The notes: generated by a model not told the origin, from the letters alone. DNA of 64,000 nt from Treponema sp. (GCA_024400955.1 JAKSLY010000009.1:1-64000), one strand, 5' to 3'. Positions 27,127 to 36,856 are shown, counted from the first letter of the stretch. Program-made: numbers and translations.

Positions 27127-28230
27127 TTACAGCTTCAGGTCGCCATCTTCCAGGACAACAACTTCCTTTCCGTCGGCATACTTTATTACGATTGTCGGCT
27201 TTCTAACCACACCGTCAAAATGAATCAGGGCCGGAGCATCGCCATCGTAGTTTTCTCCAATGGCAAAATGACAGGTACGGAATGCCTTTTCATCTTCAAG
27301 CATGTTGCCCGTAATGCAGGCAGCAGGATTAAGGCCAATGCCAAGCTCACCGATATTGCGCGCATTTCTTGCATAGACTGCACCCTGACCTGCAGGAAGT
27401 TTTCCGGAAGCTTCCATGGCAACGGCATCCTTTTCTGCCTGGGTAATGTCCTTAAGGAGCCTTTTTGCTTCCTCGCCGCCAGTCACTTCAGTTACAAAAC
27501 CCTTTTCCACCTTGCAGGTAATGGGAGTCTTTAAGATCGAATCCCCGTCAGAAAAAGTCATGCTGCCGTCAAAGACAATGGTTCCTTCGCTTGTACCCAC
27601 CACAGGACTGATGAATGTTTCGCCAGCAGGAATATTCCCCCCTGAACCAGGCTTTGAAAAATCACCGTCGTCCACCATGCCGGCCCTGCCCTTAAGACCG
27701 ATGGTTATGTCGGTTCCCGAAGGTGAAGTTACATGAACGCTCTCGGCATCCCTATATTTTTCGCAGAGGGCCTTGCAGTTTTCGGCAAGCTTCTTATAGT
27801 CGATGTTTACGGTGCGCTCATACATGTCTTCCGTAAGGCCAGGAGTCCAGACTGCGCGGATGCACTTCTTTCCGTTAAGAAGATAGTCAAAGGTGTTATC
27901 CCATGTCATGCCGTCTTCCGTCTTGTATGGATTCATTATGGCCTTTTCATCCTTACCGAGCTTTATCTCGGAGATGGAAAAGATTACTTCCGGCTCTGAC
28001 TTGATTGCACCGATTACGGTTTCCTCGCAGAAATCCTGGCTTGTCTTGTGGGGCTGGAATACGAGGGTTGGCCTTGCACCAGCTTCAGAGGCAGCCTTGT
28101 AAAGTTCCTGGGAGATCATGTTTGTTGCAGGGTTTGCAATGATGAGGACACGCTCCCCCTTCTTTACCTTGCACACATCCTGAATCACGGTCTGGGATGG
28201 TGTCTTTGTTTTCTTGTCAAAAATATTCAT
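27127..28230 (-). CDS. M29-family metalloaminopeptidase
   Basis: Resembles AmpS/aminopeptidase T, which removes N-terminal residues with two metal ions. Family-type metal-site segments are visible: the GETFISPVVG Glu, NIGELGIGLNP, CHFAIGENYDG and ALIHFDG, in the usual order in the C-terminal half. At 367 residues it is slightly shorter than thermophilic AmpT. There is no signal peptide, so it is cytoplasmic. ATG 28230 begins seven bases after a TAAAAT -10, suggesting a leaderless mRNA. The family also includes 2,5-dihydroxypyridine dioxygenase (NicX), but nothing in the context suggests aromatic degradation. Confidence 0.85.
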   Translation of the reverse strand: MNIFDKKTKTPSQTVIQDVCKVKKGERVLIIANPATNMISQELYKAASEAGARPTLVFQPHKTSQDFCEETVIGAIKSEPEVIFSISEIKLGKDEKAIMNPYKTEDGMTWDNTFDYLLNGKKCIRAVWTPGLTEDMYERTVNIDYKKLAENCKALCEKYRDAESVHVTSPSGTDITIGLKGRAGMVDDGDFSKPGSGGNIPAGETFISPVVGTSEGTIVFDGSMTFSDGDSILKTPITCKVEKGFVTEVTGGEEAKRLLKDITQAEKDAVAMEASGKLPAGQGAVYARNARNIGELGIGLNPAACITGNMLEDEKAFRTCHFAIGENYDGDAPALIHFDGVVRKPTIVIKYADGKEVVVLEDGDLKL

Positions 28231-28236
28231 GCCTTG

Positions 28237-28265
28237 ATTTTACCACAAGAAACAAATCTTGGTAA
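28237..28265 (-). promoter_or_regulatory. Promoter of the M29 peptidase gene
   Basis: TTACCA (28260-28265, 4 of 6 consensus), 17 bp, TAAAAT (28237-28242), then six bases to the ATG at 28230. The AAGG next to the ATG is too close to act as a normal Shine-Dalgarno. Confidence 0.6.
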
Positions 28266-28274
28266 TCGGAAAAA

Positions 28275-29996
28275 CTAGCGTACCTGGTTGGAAAATGGAT
28301 CCTGCACGATGACGATGATTTCTTCTGCAGATGACTTTCCCCGGGAAAAATAAATTCTCACGTACTCGTCGGATGCACGGCCGACATAGGAAACGATGAA
28401 TCCCAAGGGACCAAGCTGTACAGGTTTTGTTCCAGGGCTAACAATCATTGGGCCTGATACCCTGCGACCGTCAAAGGATGACAGCTGGAATGAATGTTCC
28501 CTAGAATAAAGATCGATCAAGCCAAAGGAAGGAGAAAGGGAACCAGGGCCTGATGGCGGATAGCTCCTGTAAAAACTTGGAATTGAATTGGCAGCGGCAA
28601 AGGAATTTCGCACTACGCAGGACTGGATAAACTGTTCCACAAGCATGAAGTCCCTTGTAAATTTTTCCCCGGAAATTCTGGACACTGAATTCAAGACTGC
28701 ACCCATTCCATATTCAGAACTTTGTGCAAGGTCACTTACAAAACCTACGCCGCCATAGTTTCTTGCAAGCCAGGCACCAAAGGCAAAATTGCTTGAATAG
28801 TAATATCCCAAGTTTGACGTGTCTGCTGAATTAAAAGTGGCTGTTCCCATCATGTAGTACCTTGAGTTAAATGAACCCATTCTTTCATTTGCGGCTGCAT
28901 TTCCGTCAGAGCCATGGATTCCCTGACTGAACATGTCTTCTGCCATCATGGCAAGCATTTCGTTAAACCACTTGTTTGCAGAACTTGTCTTCGTGTTGCC
29001 GCCGTATTTTTTTGCAAAGGTTATGAGGTGAACAAGTTCATGGGCCAAGGTTGAATAAGCCCTGGCACTCATAAGTTCCGTGTCGCCATTGTAATTGCAC
29101 AAAAGGGAATCAAGGTAAATTATCTTTGCCTGGTTTGAATAGGTTACGGAAGTTCCGTCGTTTATGAAATAATCCCGCTGGGAAAAAAATCCCCCGATCA
29201 TGGAAGAAGATGCATTCTTGGAATTCCCGTCACCGTCAATGTCGTAGACAATTATATTGATGCAATCCATGTCGGTAGCGGCAAATTCAGCGGTGGCCTT
29301 GGTTTCATAATTGAACATGGTTCCGCTTTCAGTTCCATAGACCTTTACTTCTTCGTCATAAAGACTGCTGAATTTTTGTGCAATGTCCCTGGCAACTGCG
29401 CCGTTTATCTTAATGCCTGACGGTTTTCCAAGGGTCCATGAAGCTTCCGGCACCCAGACAAGAAATGTCCTTGAAGTGCCCTTAACCTTTGCACGCAGGG
29501 TGCAGCCTACAAGGTCAGGAATATCGGTTTCATTCTGGGAATTCTTTGCAAGATAAAAATCCACCTTTGTGGCATCCACTACTGGATCTGCAGGTATGGT
29601 TCCCCCGGCAGGCGGAGCAGCACGACCTGTTCCACGAAGAGCATCGCCATAAAAGTCGGCAGCACCAGATGTAACAGTCCTTGCATCCTGAGTGGAATTG
29701 AAAAGCACTATTCCGTCCGGGACGCCAGATTCTATTCCAACGATTCCCGCCATGTCGGAGATGTTTTCCCTTGCAAGGGGCGTGGTGGATGAAGTGTTAA
29801 GGTTAACGTAACAGATGTCCATTCCCTTGATGCCGTGAATGTCGATGTAGTCACCGCTTACGCAAAAGGAAAACCTGTTGCCAAGGTTACGGGACTGCTC
29901 CAGTTCTTCATCCTCATCATAGCTGGATGAACAAGAGAAAAACAAAGTGTTGAATGCAAGCACCAAAATACATGGCGCAAGTCTTTTTACCCACAT
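28275..29996 (-). CDS. Lipoprotein zinc metallopeptidase, M30 (hyicolysin-like)
   Basis: The signal peptide ends at Cys22 (LFFSC), followed by an acidic tether (DEDEELEQ), so it is exported and lipid-anchored. The zinc site HELVH lies near residue 318 (YSTLAHELVHLI), with a downstream NKWFNEMLAMMAEDMF helix that supplies the third ligand region in the family. A C-terminal beta-rich region follows. Related peptidases in other bacteria are secreted neutral proteases; M30-type lipoproteins are known in treponemes. At 573 residues the length is plausible. The frame is fixed by the lipobox; another ATG four bases upstream is out of frame. No terminator is visible between this gene and the M29 gene. 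Confidence 0.88.
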   Translation of the reverse strand: MWVKRLAPCILVLAFNTLFFSCSSSYDEDEELEQSRNLGNRFSFCVSGDYIDIHGIKGMDICYVNLNTSSTTPLARENISDMAGIVGIESGVPDGIVLFNSTQDARTVTSGAADFYGDALRGTGRAAPPAGGTIPADPVVDATKVDFYLAKNSQNETDIPDLVGCTLRAKVKGTSRTFLVWVPEASWTLGKPSGIKINGAVARDIAQKFSSLYDEEVKVYGTESGTMFNYETKATAEFAATDMDCINIIVYDIDGDGNSKNASSSMIGGFFSQRDYFINDGTSVTYSNQAKIIYLDSLLCNYNGDTELMSARAYSTLAHELVHLITFAKKYGGNTKTSSANKWFNEMLAMMAEDMFSQGIHGSDGNAAANERMGSFNSRYYMMGTATFNSADTSNLGYYYSSNFAFGAWLARNYGGVGFVSDLAQSSEYGMGAVLNSVSRISGEKFTRDFMLVEQFIQSCVVRNSFAAANSIPSFYRSYPPSGPGSLSPSFGLIDLYSREHSFQLSSFDGRRVSGPMIVSPGTKPVQLGPLGFIVSYVGRASDEYVRIYFSRGKSSAEEIIVIVQDPFSNQVR

Positions 29997-30004
29997 GCAT
30001 TTAG

Positions 30005-30033
30005 ATTATACAGGAAAGTTCCCTTTTAGAGAA
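30005..30033 (-). promoter_or_regulatory. Promoter of the M30 peptidase gene
   Basis: A perfect TATAAT (30005-30010) precedes the ATG at 29996 by eight bases. The -35 at 17-bp spacing is weak (TTCTCT, 30028-30033). The leader would be 0-3 nt. Confidence 0.55.
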
Positions 30034-30037
30034 CGGC

Positions 30038-30088
30038 AAAAAAATCAGGCCCAGGCGATGGTTAAAAACTCAACCGTTACCTGGGCCT
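30038..30088 (-). terminator. Terminator of acetate kinase
   Basis: A 9-bp stem (30080-30088 with 30047-30055) has an inner GGTT/AACC pairing in its loop. On the minus strand it is followed by TGA and seven T residues (30038-30044). It lies 20 bases past the ackA stop. Confidence 0.88.
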
Positions 30089-30107
30089 TTGAATATGAGA
30101 GCCTTAA

Positions 30108-31448
30108 TTACTTTGCGCGAACAACAACCTTTGCAAGGTCAGGACGCTTTACGAGGTCAGCCTTGAGGCCTTCTTCGCGAGCCTTGTTTACATAGTCCTT
30201 GCTCTGGAATGAATATGTAAAGTTTGTATGAACATCGTATGTTCCCTTCATGAGGGCATAGGCATCTTCTGTCATTACAAGTTCTTCGTCTGTTGGAATT
30301 ACGAAAATCTTTGTTGCGCTGTCATCAGCAGAGATGCAAGTTTCTGCGTTTGTTGTAAATGACCACTGGTTCTTCTGCTCGTCGATCTTGATTCCGTAGT
30401 TTTCAAGACCCTGTGTAGACTTAAGGCGGAATACTGGACCACGTTCACCAACACCGGCTGTAAATACGATTGCATCTACGTGACCGAGTTCAGCCATGTA
30501 AGCACCGATGTACTTCTTGATGCGGAGGGATTCCATCTCGATGCAGAGCTTTGACTTTTCATCTCCGTCCTTTGCTGCCATTTCAACATCGCGGCGGTCT
30601 GCATACTTTCCTGTAACACCGAGACATCCAGACTTCTTGTTGAGTGCCGTATCCATTTCGTCAGCTGACATTCCAGTCTTGCGCATGATGTAGAATGGAA
30701 GGGCCGGGTCAAGGTCACCTGAACGTGTTCCCATTACGAGACCTTCAAGAGGTGTGATACCCATTGTTGTGTCGTAGCACTTTCCGTTCTTTACGGCACA
30801 CATTGAAGCACCGTTACCGATGTGGCAGATGATTACATTTGTATCTTCAGGCTTCTTTCCAAGGAGAACTGAAGCACGCTTTGCCGTGTAGAGGAATGAT
30901 GTTCCGTGGAAACCGTACTTGCGTGCTGCATATTTTTCGTACCATTCGTGTGGAATTGCATACATGAAGTTTTCTGCAGGCATTGTCTGGTGCCATGCTG
31001 TATCCATGACTGCTGCGTGTGGAACGTTTGGCATAACCTTCTGTGCAGCTTCGATACCCATGATGTTTGCAGGCATGTGCAAAGGTCCAAGGTCGATTAC
31101 TTCCTTGAATCCTGCAAGAACTTCCGGAGTTACAAGAACGGACTTTGTGAACTTTTCTCCACCATGGAGAACGCGGTGACCAACGGCTCCGATTTCGCTG
31201 AGGTCAGAGATAACACCTGTTTCCTTGTCTGTGATCATCTTGAGGATGAGTTCGATTGCTTCCTTGTGTGTTGGACATGGGCTTTCAAGTTCAACCTTGT
31301 TTCCCTTTGCCTTGTGTGTAATGCATGAACCTTCGATTCCGATTCTTTCTACTACACCATTTGCAAGAACTTCCTTGTTGTCCCAGTCGTATACCTGGTA
31401 TTTAGCAGATGATGATCCACAGTTCAATGTCAAAATTGTCATAGCCAT
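30108..31448 (-). CDS. ackA: Acetate kinase
   Basis: Interconverts acetyl phosphate and acetate with ATP/ADP, making ATP at the end of fermentation. The signatures are [13 protein letters not shown] at the N-terminus, [22 protein letters not shown] and the [14 protein letters not shown] loop; 446 residues is slightly longer than usual (~400). ATG 31448 is chosen because AGAGGC lies eight bases upstream and [12 protein letters not shown] aligns with the family start; a TTG-type extension to 31481 is unlikely. It has its own consensus promoter and a clear terminator, so it is a single-gene unit. No phosphotransacetylase gene is adjacent. The neighbouring sirtuin could link to acetyl-phosphate-driven acetylation, but that is speculation. 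Confidence 0.97.
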   Translation of the reverse strand: MAMTILTLNCGSSSAKYQVYDWDNKEVLANGVVERIGIEGSCITHKAKGNKVELESPCPTHKEAIELILKMITDKETGVISDLSEIGAVGHRVLHGGEKFTKSVLVTPEVLAGFKEVIDLGPLHMPANIMGIEAAQKVMPNVPHAAVMDTAWHQTMPAENFMYAIPHEWYEKYAARKYGFHGTSFLYTAKRASVLLGKKPEDTNVIICHIGNGASMCAVKNGKCYDTTMGITPLEGLVMGTRSGDLDPALPFYIMRKTGMSADEMDTALNKKSGCLGVTGKYADRRDVEMAAKDGDEKSKLCIEMESLRIKKYIGAYMAELGHVDAIVFTAGVGERGPVFRLKSTQGLENYGIKIDEQKNQWSFTTNAETCISADDSATKIFVIPTDEELVMTEDAYALMKGTYDVHTNFTYSFQSKDYVNKAREEGLKADLVKRPDLAKVVVRAK

Positions 31449-31483
31449 AATGTGCCTCTGATATGATAGAAAATTATTCATCC

Positions 31484-31512
31484 ATTATAATGACATGGAT
31501 TAAAAAATTCAA
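31484..31512 (-). promoter_or_regulatory. Consensus promoter of ackA
   Basis: TTGAAT (31507-31512), 17 bp, TATAAT (31484-31489). The transcript would have a leader of about 30 nt containing the Shine-Dalgarno. Confidence 0.82.
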
Positions 31513-31531
31513 TTTTGTGGAATGTCAAATC

Positions 31532-32023
31532 CTACTTTTTAAGCAGGTCCTCGATGTTATCCATCTGCATGACGGTAAGCGTAGCCTTTGCGCATTGAGT
31601 CCCTGGCCTGTCGGAACAAAAAGCCACGGACTTGTACCTGTAGATGCCCGATTCAGCATCAAAGAATTCTTCCTCGGAAGTGACGCTGATTTTTGAGCCG
31701 AGGGGAAAAGCCTTTCCATCCATGGAAAAATCAGAAATGCTCAGGATGCATCCGGCCATTGGAGGAACATTATTCCTGCGGCAGATTATTCCCGTAAGGG
31801 CGGAAATGGACTGGGCCATGATTTCAAAAACAGACCAGTCAGGGGCGCCTCCAAAATCTTCCTCATAAAAAATGAAATCCTCTGCAATGTCCGTTTCTGC
31901 GGCAACTGTTTTCTTTTCCAGGTCATAATCCGTAAGCCGGGACAGAAGATGCATCTTTCCCTTGTGCGGCAGAAGCTCCAGCAGTTCCTGCTTTTCTATT
32001 ACGTTTGTTGCATTTAAGTTCAT
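31532..32023 (-). CDS. Hotdog-fold dehydratase subunit, ApeP-like
   Basis: Predicted half of the 3-hydroxyacyl-ACP dehydratase of the polyene pathway. The N-terminal LLPHKGKMHLLSRL matches the FabZ-like start. The central helix region PDWSVFEIMAQSISALTG carries Glu67 in the position of the FabZ glutamate, but the usual GHFPxxP histidine is replaced (EEDFGGAPDW). The small dehydratase at 38998 shows the reverse pattern, suggesting that they pair. It is 163 residues, last in the operon, and overlaps the ketosynthase stop by four bases. A stand-alone homodimeric dehydratase is unlikely with this active site. Confidence 0.8.
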   Translation of the reverse strand: MNLNATNVIEKQELLELLPHKGKMHLLSRLTDYDLEKKTVAAETDIAEDFIFYEEDFGGAPDWSVFEIMAQSISALTGIICRRNNVPPMAGCILSISDFSMDGKAFPLGSKISVTSEEEFFDAESGIYRYKSVAFCSDRPGTQCAKATLTVMQMDNIEDLLKK

Positions 32024-33231
32024 GTGCGGTCTCCTATTATGAGGCAGGCATTTGCGCCGCCAAAGGCAAAGGAATTGCTCATGCAGATCTTTACGGGAGA
32101 CTGGGGAACATTGTTTTTAAGGCCTACAAAATTCAGCGGCGGAAGGTCCGGATCCAATTCCCCGTCCCAAAGCTGAACCGGCAGAGGTGCCTTTGGATTT
32201 CTGCGGCCCTGGTCGATGAGTTCCCAGCAAAGGGCAAGCTCAATGGCGCTTCCGGCCCCGAGGGTATGCCCAGTCAGAGGTTTTGTCGTGCTTACGGCAA
32301 CCTTGTAGCTCCCAAAAATTCTTGATACGGCAAGAGATTCCATGGAATCATTCAGTCTTGTTCCAGTTCCGTGAAGGTTTACATATCCCACATGTTCCGG
32401 CTTAACGTCGGCTTTTCTTAAGGCCTCTTCCATTGCCCTGTATGCACCATCACCGCTTGGATCTGGAGAAGTCATGTGATGGGCATCGCAGCTGTTACCC
32501 CATCCAAGAAGTTCAACCTGACTGCAGCCAATGGAAGCTTCATCTTCATCACGGGTCATCACAAAAAATCCCGCCCCTTCTCCAAGGGTTATTCCGCTTC
32601 GGTTTTTGCTGAAGGGATTCGTGATTTCCGCCGACACTGCCTCGAGAGAACCAAAACCCAAAAGCACCGTGTCGGATGTTATGTCTACTCCACCTGCAAC
32701 AACGGCATCAGCAAGCCCTGCATTTATAAGCTGTGCTCCCTTTATGATTGCCTCCGCACTGGAAGAACATGCAGTGGAAAATGCAAGGCACGGTCCTTCA
32801 AGGCCAAGTTTTTCCTTTATAAGAGTTGCCTGGTAATCTGCACTCTGCATTTCAAGACTGTAGCTGCCGTCAAATTTTCCAGTCGAAAGAAAAACCTTGT
32901 GACCGCCCACTGAAAATTCCGTACCGTTATCGCAGGAACCAACGCAGACGGCAACCCTTTTGGAGCCATATCTTGAAACAGCAGATTCCACCTGGGAGGC
33001 AATCTGGTCGAGGGCCATCTCCTGAATGCGGCAGATGCGCATGTCATATCTTGCCGTAGTCGGTCTGATCTTTTCATCATCGATTCTGCCGGCATAAAAA
33101 TCTTCACCCGATTCCGTCTTTACGCGCTTTATTCCGTCACGGTTTCCAGCTGCGGCATTTTGATAAAGCTCTTCGGAAGAAAGTCCTGCACAGCAAGCAA
33201 CCCCTGGCTTGCCAAGAAAAATTCTAGTCAT
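32020..33231 (-). CDS. Beta-ketoacyl-ACP synthase, ApeO-like chain-extending ketosynthase
   Basis: Elongates the polyene chain. Triad: Cys155 (STACSSSAEA), His287 (NLHGTGT) and His322 (LTGHTLGAGS). The C-terminal SNSFAFGGANACLII loop closes the fold. At 403 residues it is of KAS I/II size. In enterobacterial aryl-polyene systems the extender ApeO works with a chain-length-factor partner (ApeC); no such inactive partner gene is visible in this window. It overlaps the DUF3261 gene by eight bases and the dehydratase by four, so expression is tightly coupled. Confidence 0.88.
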   Translation of the reverse strand: MTRIFLGKPGVACCAGLSSEELYQNAAAGNRDGIKRVKTESGEDFYAGRIDDEKIRPTTARYDMRICRIQEMALDQIASQVESAVSRYGSKRVAVCVGSCDNGTEFSVGGHKVFLSTGKFDGSYSLEMQSADYQATLIKEKLGLEGPCLAFSTACSSSAEAIIKGAQLINAGLADAVVAGGVDITSDTVLLGFGSLEAVSAEITNPFSKNRSGITLGEGAGFFVMTRDEDEASIGCSQVELLGWGNSCDAHHMTSPDPSGDGAYRAMEEALRKADVKPEHVGYVNLHGTGTRLNDSMESLAVSRIFGSYKVAVSTTKPLTGHTLGAGSAIELALCWELIDQGRRNPKAPLPVQLWDGELDPDLPPLNFVGLKNNVPQSPVKICMSNSFAFGGANACLIIGDRT

Positions 33232-33850
33232 CGTCTTGGGCTCCCGTTAGTTCATAGGAATATCCGCGCAGGAAATTTTTTATGCACACGATATTTTCAT
33301 CTTTTGTAATCGTCATGATTACTTTCTTTCCATCCATTACCACCCGGACTTCACCATTGCCAGCTGGATGGGTCTCAAACAAAAGACCGGAATTCCTGTA
33401 GTGATCCTTAAGGGCATCTACATTGTAAAAGGCAGCCTGTATGTCGGACACGATGTATTCAGCCTTCATTTTTCCCATTTTTCCTGGAAGCAGTTCCGAA
33501 TCAAAATCAACGCCCGTCTCACTAAAGCTTAATTCAGCAAGGCTTGTACCAAGGTCATTCAATATGGAAATGTACATTCCCTGGGAATCAGACGTAAAAT
33601 ACAGCGGGGCAATAAATGAGCGGTTCCCAAAGTCCCCAACGAAAAGATAAACCCTGTCAACGCTTCCGTCCATGTTTTCTGGAAGCATGAGATTCATGGT
33701 CTTGGCATTTGTAACATGAACCTTGTAGTTGAACTTTTTCTGCTGTTCAATCTTACTAGCCTGACTAGTCTGACTAGCAATACCTTCCTGCCTGACCGTG
33801 GAACAGGATGCAAGAACAAATGCAAATAGAACTGGAAAAAACTTTTTCAT
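33224..33850 (-). CDS. DUF3261-type lipoprotein, ApeN-like
   Basis: Lipobox VLASC gives Cys16. It is followed by a short low-complexity linker made by three 9-bp repeats (33752-33778, encoding ASQTSQASK), then a beta-rich domain of about 170 residues. DUF3261 lipoproteins accompany LolA-like and MMPL genes in aryl-polyene clusters, where they are thought to help carry the product to the outer membrane. The order LolA-MMPL-lipoprotein seen here matches that pattern. No catalytic residues were recognised. Family assignment rests on size, lipobox and position, so it is moderate. Confidence 0.7.
   Translation of the reverse strand: MKKFFPVLFAFVLASCSTVRQEGIASQTSQASKIEQQKKFNYKVHVTNAKTMNLMLPENMDGSVDRVYLFVGDFGNRSFIAPLYFTSDSQGMYISILNDLGTSLAELSFSETGVDFDSELLPGKMGKMKAEYIVSDIQAAFYNVDALKDHYRNSGLLFETHPAGNGEVRVVMDGKKVIMTITKDENIVCIKNFLRGYSYELTGAQDDD
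33752..33778. repeat. Three 9-bp tandem repeats in the lipoprotein linker
   Basis: The units CTTACTAGC, CTGACTAGT and CTGACTAGC are adjacent and in frame. They encode the Ser/Gln/Ala linker after the lipobox of the DUF3261 protein. Copy number could vary without breaking the frame. Confidence 0.8.
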
Positions 33851-36270
33851 GACTGTACCGCCTTCTTGTTTTCCTTGTCGCGTTCATAGAAGAACGATGT
33901 ATAATATGCCGTAATCAATCCAACCAGAATTGCAAGACCCATGAGGTGAACCGGCATAAACGAACTCAAGGCAATTGCCCCAAAGGAAACTGCCGTCGTC
34001 ATAAAGGACAGGAGAATTGCAAAAGGTTCAAGACGGCTGTTCTCTTCATCATCCTGCCTCTTTTGTGCTTCCACCATGTAGATGACATAATCCAGGCCAA
34101 GGCCGAACACGAGAATGATTCCCGTGATGGAAAAAAACTCCAGGTGAATCTTTGCAATGGCGAAAACCGCAGTAACCATAAGTATGATGAGCAGCGGTAT
34201 GGAAATCACCTTAAGTGACTGCTTTAAGTTATAGAACATTTTCAGAACCACAAATATCAGCACATAGGCCACGGCAAAAAATTTAAGTATCATCACCGTA
34301 AGAACATCAAGGTCATGGCTTATATCCTTCATCTTGTTGATGTAAAAAACATCTCCGCCGTATTCTTTAGCAAGAAGCTTTCCATCGTAATCTTCGGGAA
34401 TGAAGGACGGCATTACAACTGAATAATAGGTTCCGTCAATTTTTCCAAGCCAGGTGTTTGCAGAAGCTTCCTTCAGAAAATCAGGCAGGTCGTCCACACC
34501 TGTAACCATATTGCACTTTTCCTTCCATTCGGAAGAAATCAAATCCGCTGCAGAAATGTCTTCGCCAATATATTCAAGCTGGGCTGCAGAATTTTCCACA
34601 AGGATGCCGTAAGCCTTCTTAGAAAGTTCCTGGTCCGCAGCAGATGGAATGAAGTCCGATGTGCAGAAAAATGATGCCTGGGGAATTTCCATTCGCACTT
34701 GCCTTGCAAAACGCCTTTCCATGGCAAGCAGATCTTCTTCTGTTTTTCCACGAAGAATGAACCATCCCTTTGGCGCATAGTTCAAGACTTTTGCGCATTC
34801 AATCTGGTCATCAAGGACACGGCCTTCCATCTTGTAAAGCCTTGTAAGGTTGTTTTCAATTCCACTGTTCTTTCCGATCGTAAAAAGACATGCAATGGCA
34901 AAGACAAAAAGCACGGTGACTGCAACGCGTCCAACTTTCTTCCTGTTGTACCAATGTGGAATCCTTACAAGCCTCATTCCGCGAACCCTTCTTTTTTCCA
35001 GGTCTGGCAGCTTAACCAGAGGATAGATGCATATTACGCTCAGAAATGAACTCAAGATTCCGGACAGGGAGAAGACCGACATCTGCTTAAGTAATTCAAA
35101 GGGAGCAAATATCAGGATTGCAAAACAGATTTCCGTAGAAACAAGGGAAAGGGTAAGGCCTGAAATCAGGTACCTTCTGATTGCCGCCCCGGAATTGAGA
35201 GATGTGTTGGCCTTCCAGTTGATGAAGAAATGAAGGCTGTAGTCAATGCATGACCCGATGAGGGAAGTTCCAAAGACAAGGGTAAGAACGTGAATGCGCT
35301 TGAACACGGCAAGAGTCAACAAAAAGGCTGTTGCCACGGAAACAAGCACCGAGCCCATGGAACACAAAATCGGGAGCGGGTTTCTGAACACAAGAAGAAG
35401 CATGACGAGAACCACCGTCAGTGAAACGGCAGAAATAACCGTTATCTCCCTGGCCGCCGCATTGGAACTTTTGTGGCTGTGGAAACTGGTTCCCTGATAG
35501 ACAAAGCGCTGGCCGTCCTTTTCATATTTTGAACAAACTGAATAAATTTCTGCAATTCCATTTTTTTTGCTTGCAAGGGCAGATCCTTCCTTGCTCAGGG
35601 TACCACGCACCATGACATACCAGTTGCCGTCATGTTCCTTTGCAAGAACGCCGTCCCTTACGGTCATGGCAGTTCCGCTAAAGGCAAGTGTGCCCATGTA
35701 ATCTTCCATGGAAGATTCTGTCAAAAGGAATGGGTCCATTTCCAGGTTGCCGAGGGAAGTCAACGTAAAGGGACTGTAAAGTTTTGCCATGGCATTGTCA
35801 GATGCCCCCTGAATATCGCCGCTGCAAATCTCTTCTGCCCTGGAAGAATTTATGAAGTTCCATCTGTTGTCATAAAGATAGTCTTCAAATTCCTTGAGGG
35901 ACTGCTCGCCTGCATACAGTGAAAGGGAATCAAAATTGCTGCTGCCTTCAAGTTCCGCATACACTTTTTCTGCAAAAGACTTTGCTGTTTCAAAATCCCT
36001 GTTGCATGAAAGAATGAATGCATTACGGCTTGTAACTTCCGAAAGCTTGCGGTCCGCCTTTTCCACGGATTCCCCGGAGAACTGCTTTGGAAGCATGTTG
36101 AACAAATCCGCGTCAATCTTTATCTGGTCCCTGCAGGCAAGAAAAACACCTGCGGAAGCCAAAAGTATTACGCCATGAAAAGCAGCCCACAGGGCGATGT
36201 ACTTTTTTTCACCGCGTTCAAGCCAGAGGCTTAAGATTCTATTTTTCAGAGAAACAAGTTTTTTCTTCAT
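33847..36270 (-). CDS. MMPL/RND-family exporter, ApeM-like
   Basis: An inner-membrane transporter of 807 residues with the RND/MMPL layout: one N-terminal transmembrane helix, a large extracytoplasmic loop (to about residue 260), a block of five helices, a second loop (about residues 470-620) and a final block of helices. It probably extracts the polyene lipid from the inner membrane and hands it to the LolA-like protein. ATG 36270 is chosen because AAGGA lies upstream; it overlaps the LolA gene by 32 bases. The longer reading to 36309 would overlap by 71 bases and lacks a ribosome site. The stop overlaps the next start by ATGA. Confidence 0.87.
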   Translation of the reverse strand: MKKKLVSLKNRILSLWLERGEKKYIALWAAFHGVILLASAGVFLACRDQIKIDADLFNMLPKQFSGESVEKADRKLSEVTSRNAFILSCNRDFETAKSFAEKVYAELEGSSNFDSLSLYAGEQSLKEFEDYLYDNRWNFINSSRAEEICSGDIQGASDNAMAKLYSPFTLTSLGNLEMDPFLLTESSMEDYMGTLAFSGTAMTVRDGVLAKEHDGNWYVMVRGTLSKEGSALASKKNGIAEIYSVCSKYEKDGQRFVYQGTSFHSHKSSNAAAREITVISAVSLTVVLVMLLLVFRNPLPILCSMGSVLVSVATAFLLTLAVFKRIHVLTLVFGTSLIGSCIDYSLHFFINWKANTSLNSGAAIRRYLISGLTLSLVSTEICFAILIFAPFELLKQMSVFSLSGILSSFLSVICIYPLVKLPDLEKRRVRGMRLVRIPHWYNRKKVGRVAVTVLFVFAIACLFTIGKNSGIENNLTRLYKMEGRVLDDQIECAKVLNYAPKGWFILRGKTEEDLLAMERRFARQVRMEIPQASFFCTSDFIPSAADQELSKKAYGILVENSAAQLEYIGEDISAADLISSEWKEKCNMVTGVDDLPDFLKEASANTWLGKIDGTYYSVVMPSFIPEDYDGKLLAKEYGGDVFYINKMKDISHDLDVLTVMILKFFAVAYVLIFVVLKMFYNLKQSLKVISIPLLIILMVTAVFAIAKIHLEFFSITGIILVFGLGLDYVIYMVEAQKRQDDEENSRLEPFAILLSFMTTAVSFGAIALSSFMPVHLMGLAILVGLITAYYTSFFYERDKENKKAVQS

Positions 36271-36856
36271 CAGTAAGATCCTTTGGGTGCACACTGTTCT
36301 GGAACGCATACATTACCACGTCCCCGGAAGCTTCGCTTAATTCAATAGAAGTGATTTCTGTTTTTTCCACGGTTCCGCAAAGAACTATTTTCTTCATCAT
36401 GGAAGCAACGGTCTTGTCTCTTGGAGAGAGTTCCACCGTCCACAGGGAACCATCGGTTGAAAAGTTGCATTCAAAATTCTTAAGCAGGTCATCTTCCCTT
36501 CCGGTGAAAACGGAAGTCAATGTGGAAGCTATGCTCTTGAAGGTTTCATTACCGGAAGCATCCGTCACGGTCTTCTTTCCATCTGCCGAAATCTGAATCA
36601 TTGAATCCGACTTAAGCACAAGGGAAGAACTGAAGGGCTTTAGCGTATTCCAAGCAATTCCTTCAAGGGTAAAAATGTATTTCCCGCTGGACTTGAGGGT
36701 GCGTCCGTTTTTTGAAATTGTCTTTGACTGAACAAAGTCACCCTTGGTTATGGCATTCTTCGAAAGCTGAGTGCAGACAGACTTAAGGGTTGCATCCTGG
36801 GCAAAGGAAAAAACTGCACTTGCAAAAATGGCACATGCCAAAATAATCTTCTTCAT
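36239..36856 (-). CDS. LolA-like periplasmic lipid carrier, ApeL-like
   Basis: The signal peptide (MKKIILACAIFASAVFSFA) is followed by a ~185-residue LolA/LolB-type domain: an early amphipathic helix, then strands with GDFVQSKTI, SSGKYIFTLEGIAWNT and SVFTGR. In polyene clusters such a protein is believed to carry the product across the periplasm to the outer membrane. It is preceded by the thioesterase (ATGA overlap) and followed by the exporter. It is not the general LolA by context. Confidence 0.85.
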   Translation of the reverse strand: MKKIILACAIFASAVFSFAQDATLKSVCTQLSKNAITKGDFVQSKTISKNGRTLKSSGKYIFTLEGIAWNTLKPFSSSLVLKSDSMIQISADGKKTVTDASGNETFKSIASTLTSVFTGREDDLLKNFECNFSTDGSLWTVELSPRDKTVASMMKKIVLCGTVEKTEITSIELSEASGDVVMYAFQNSVHPKDLTDEEKTCFSEK

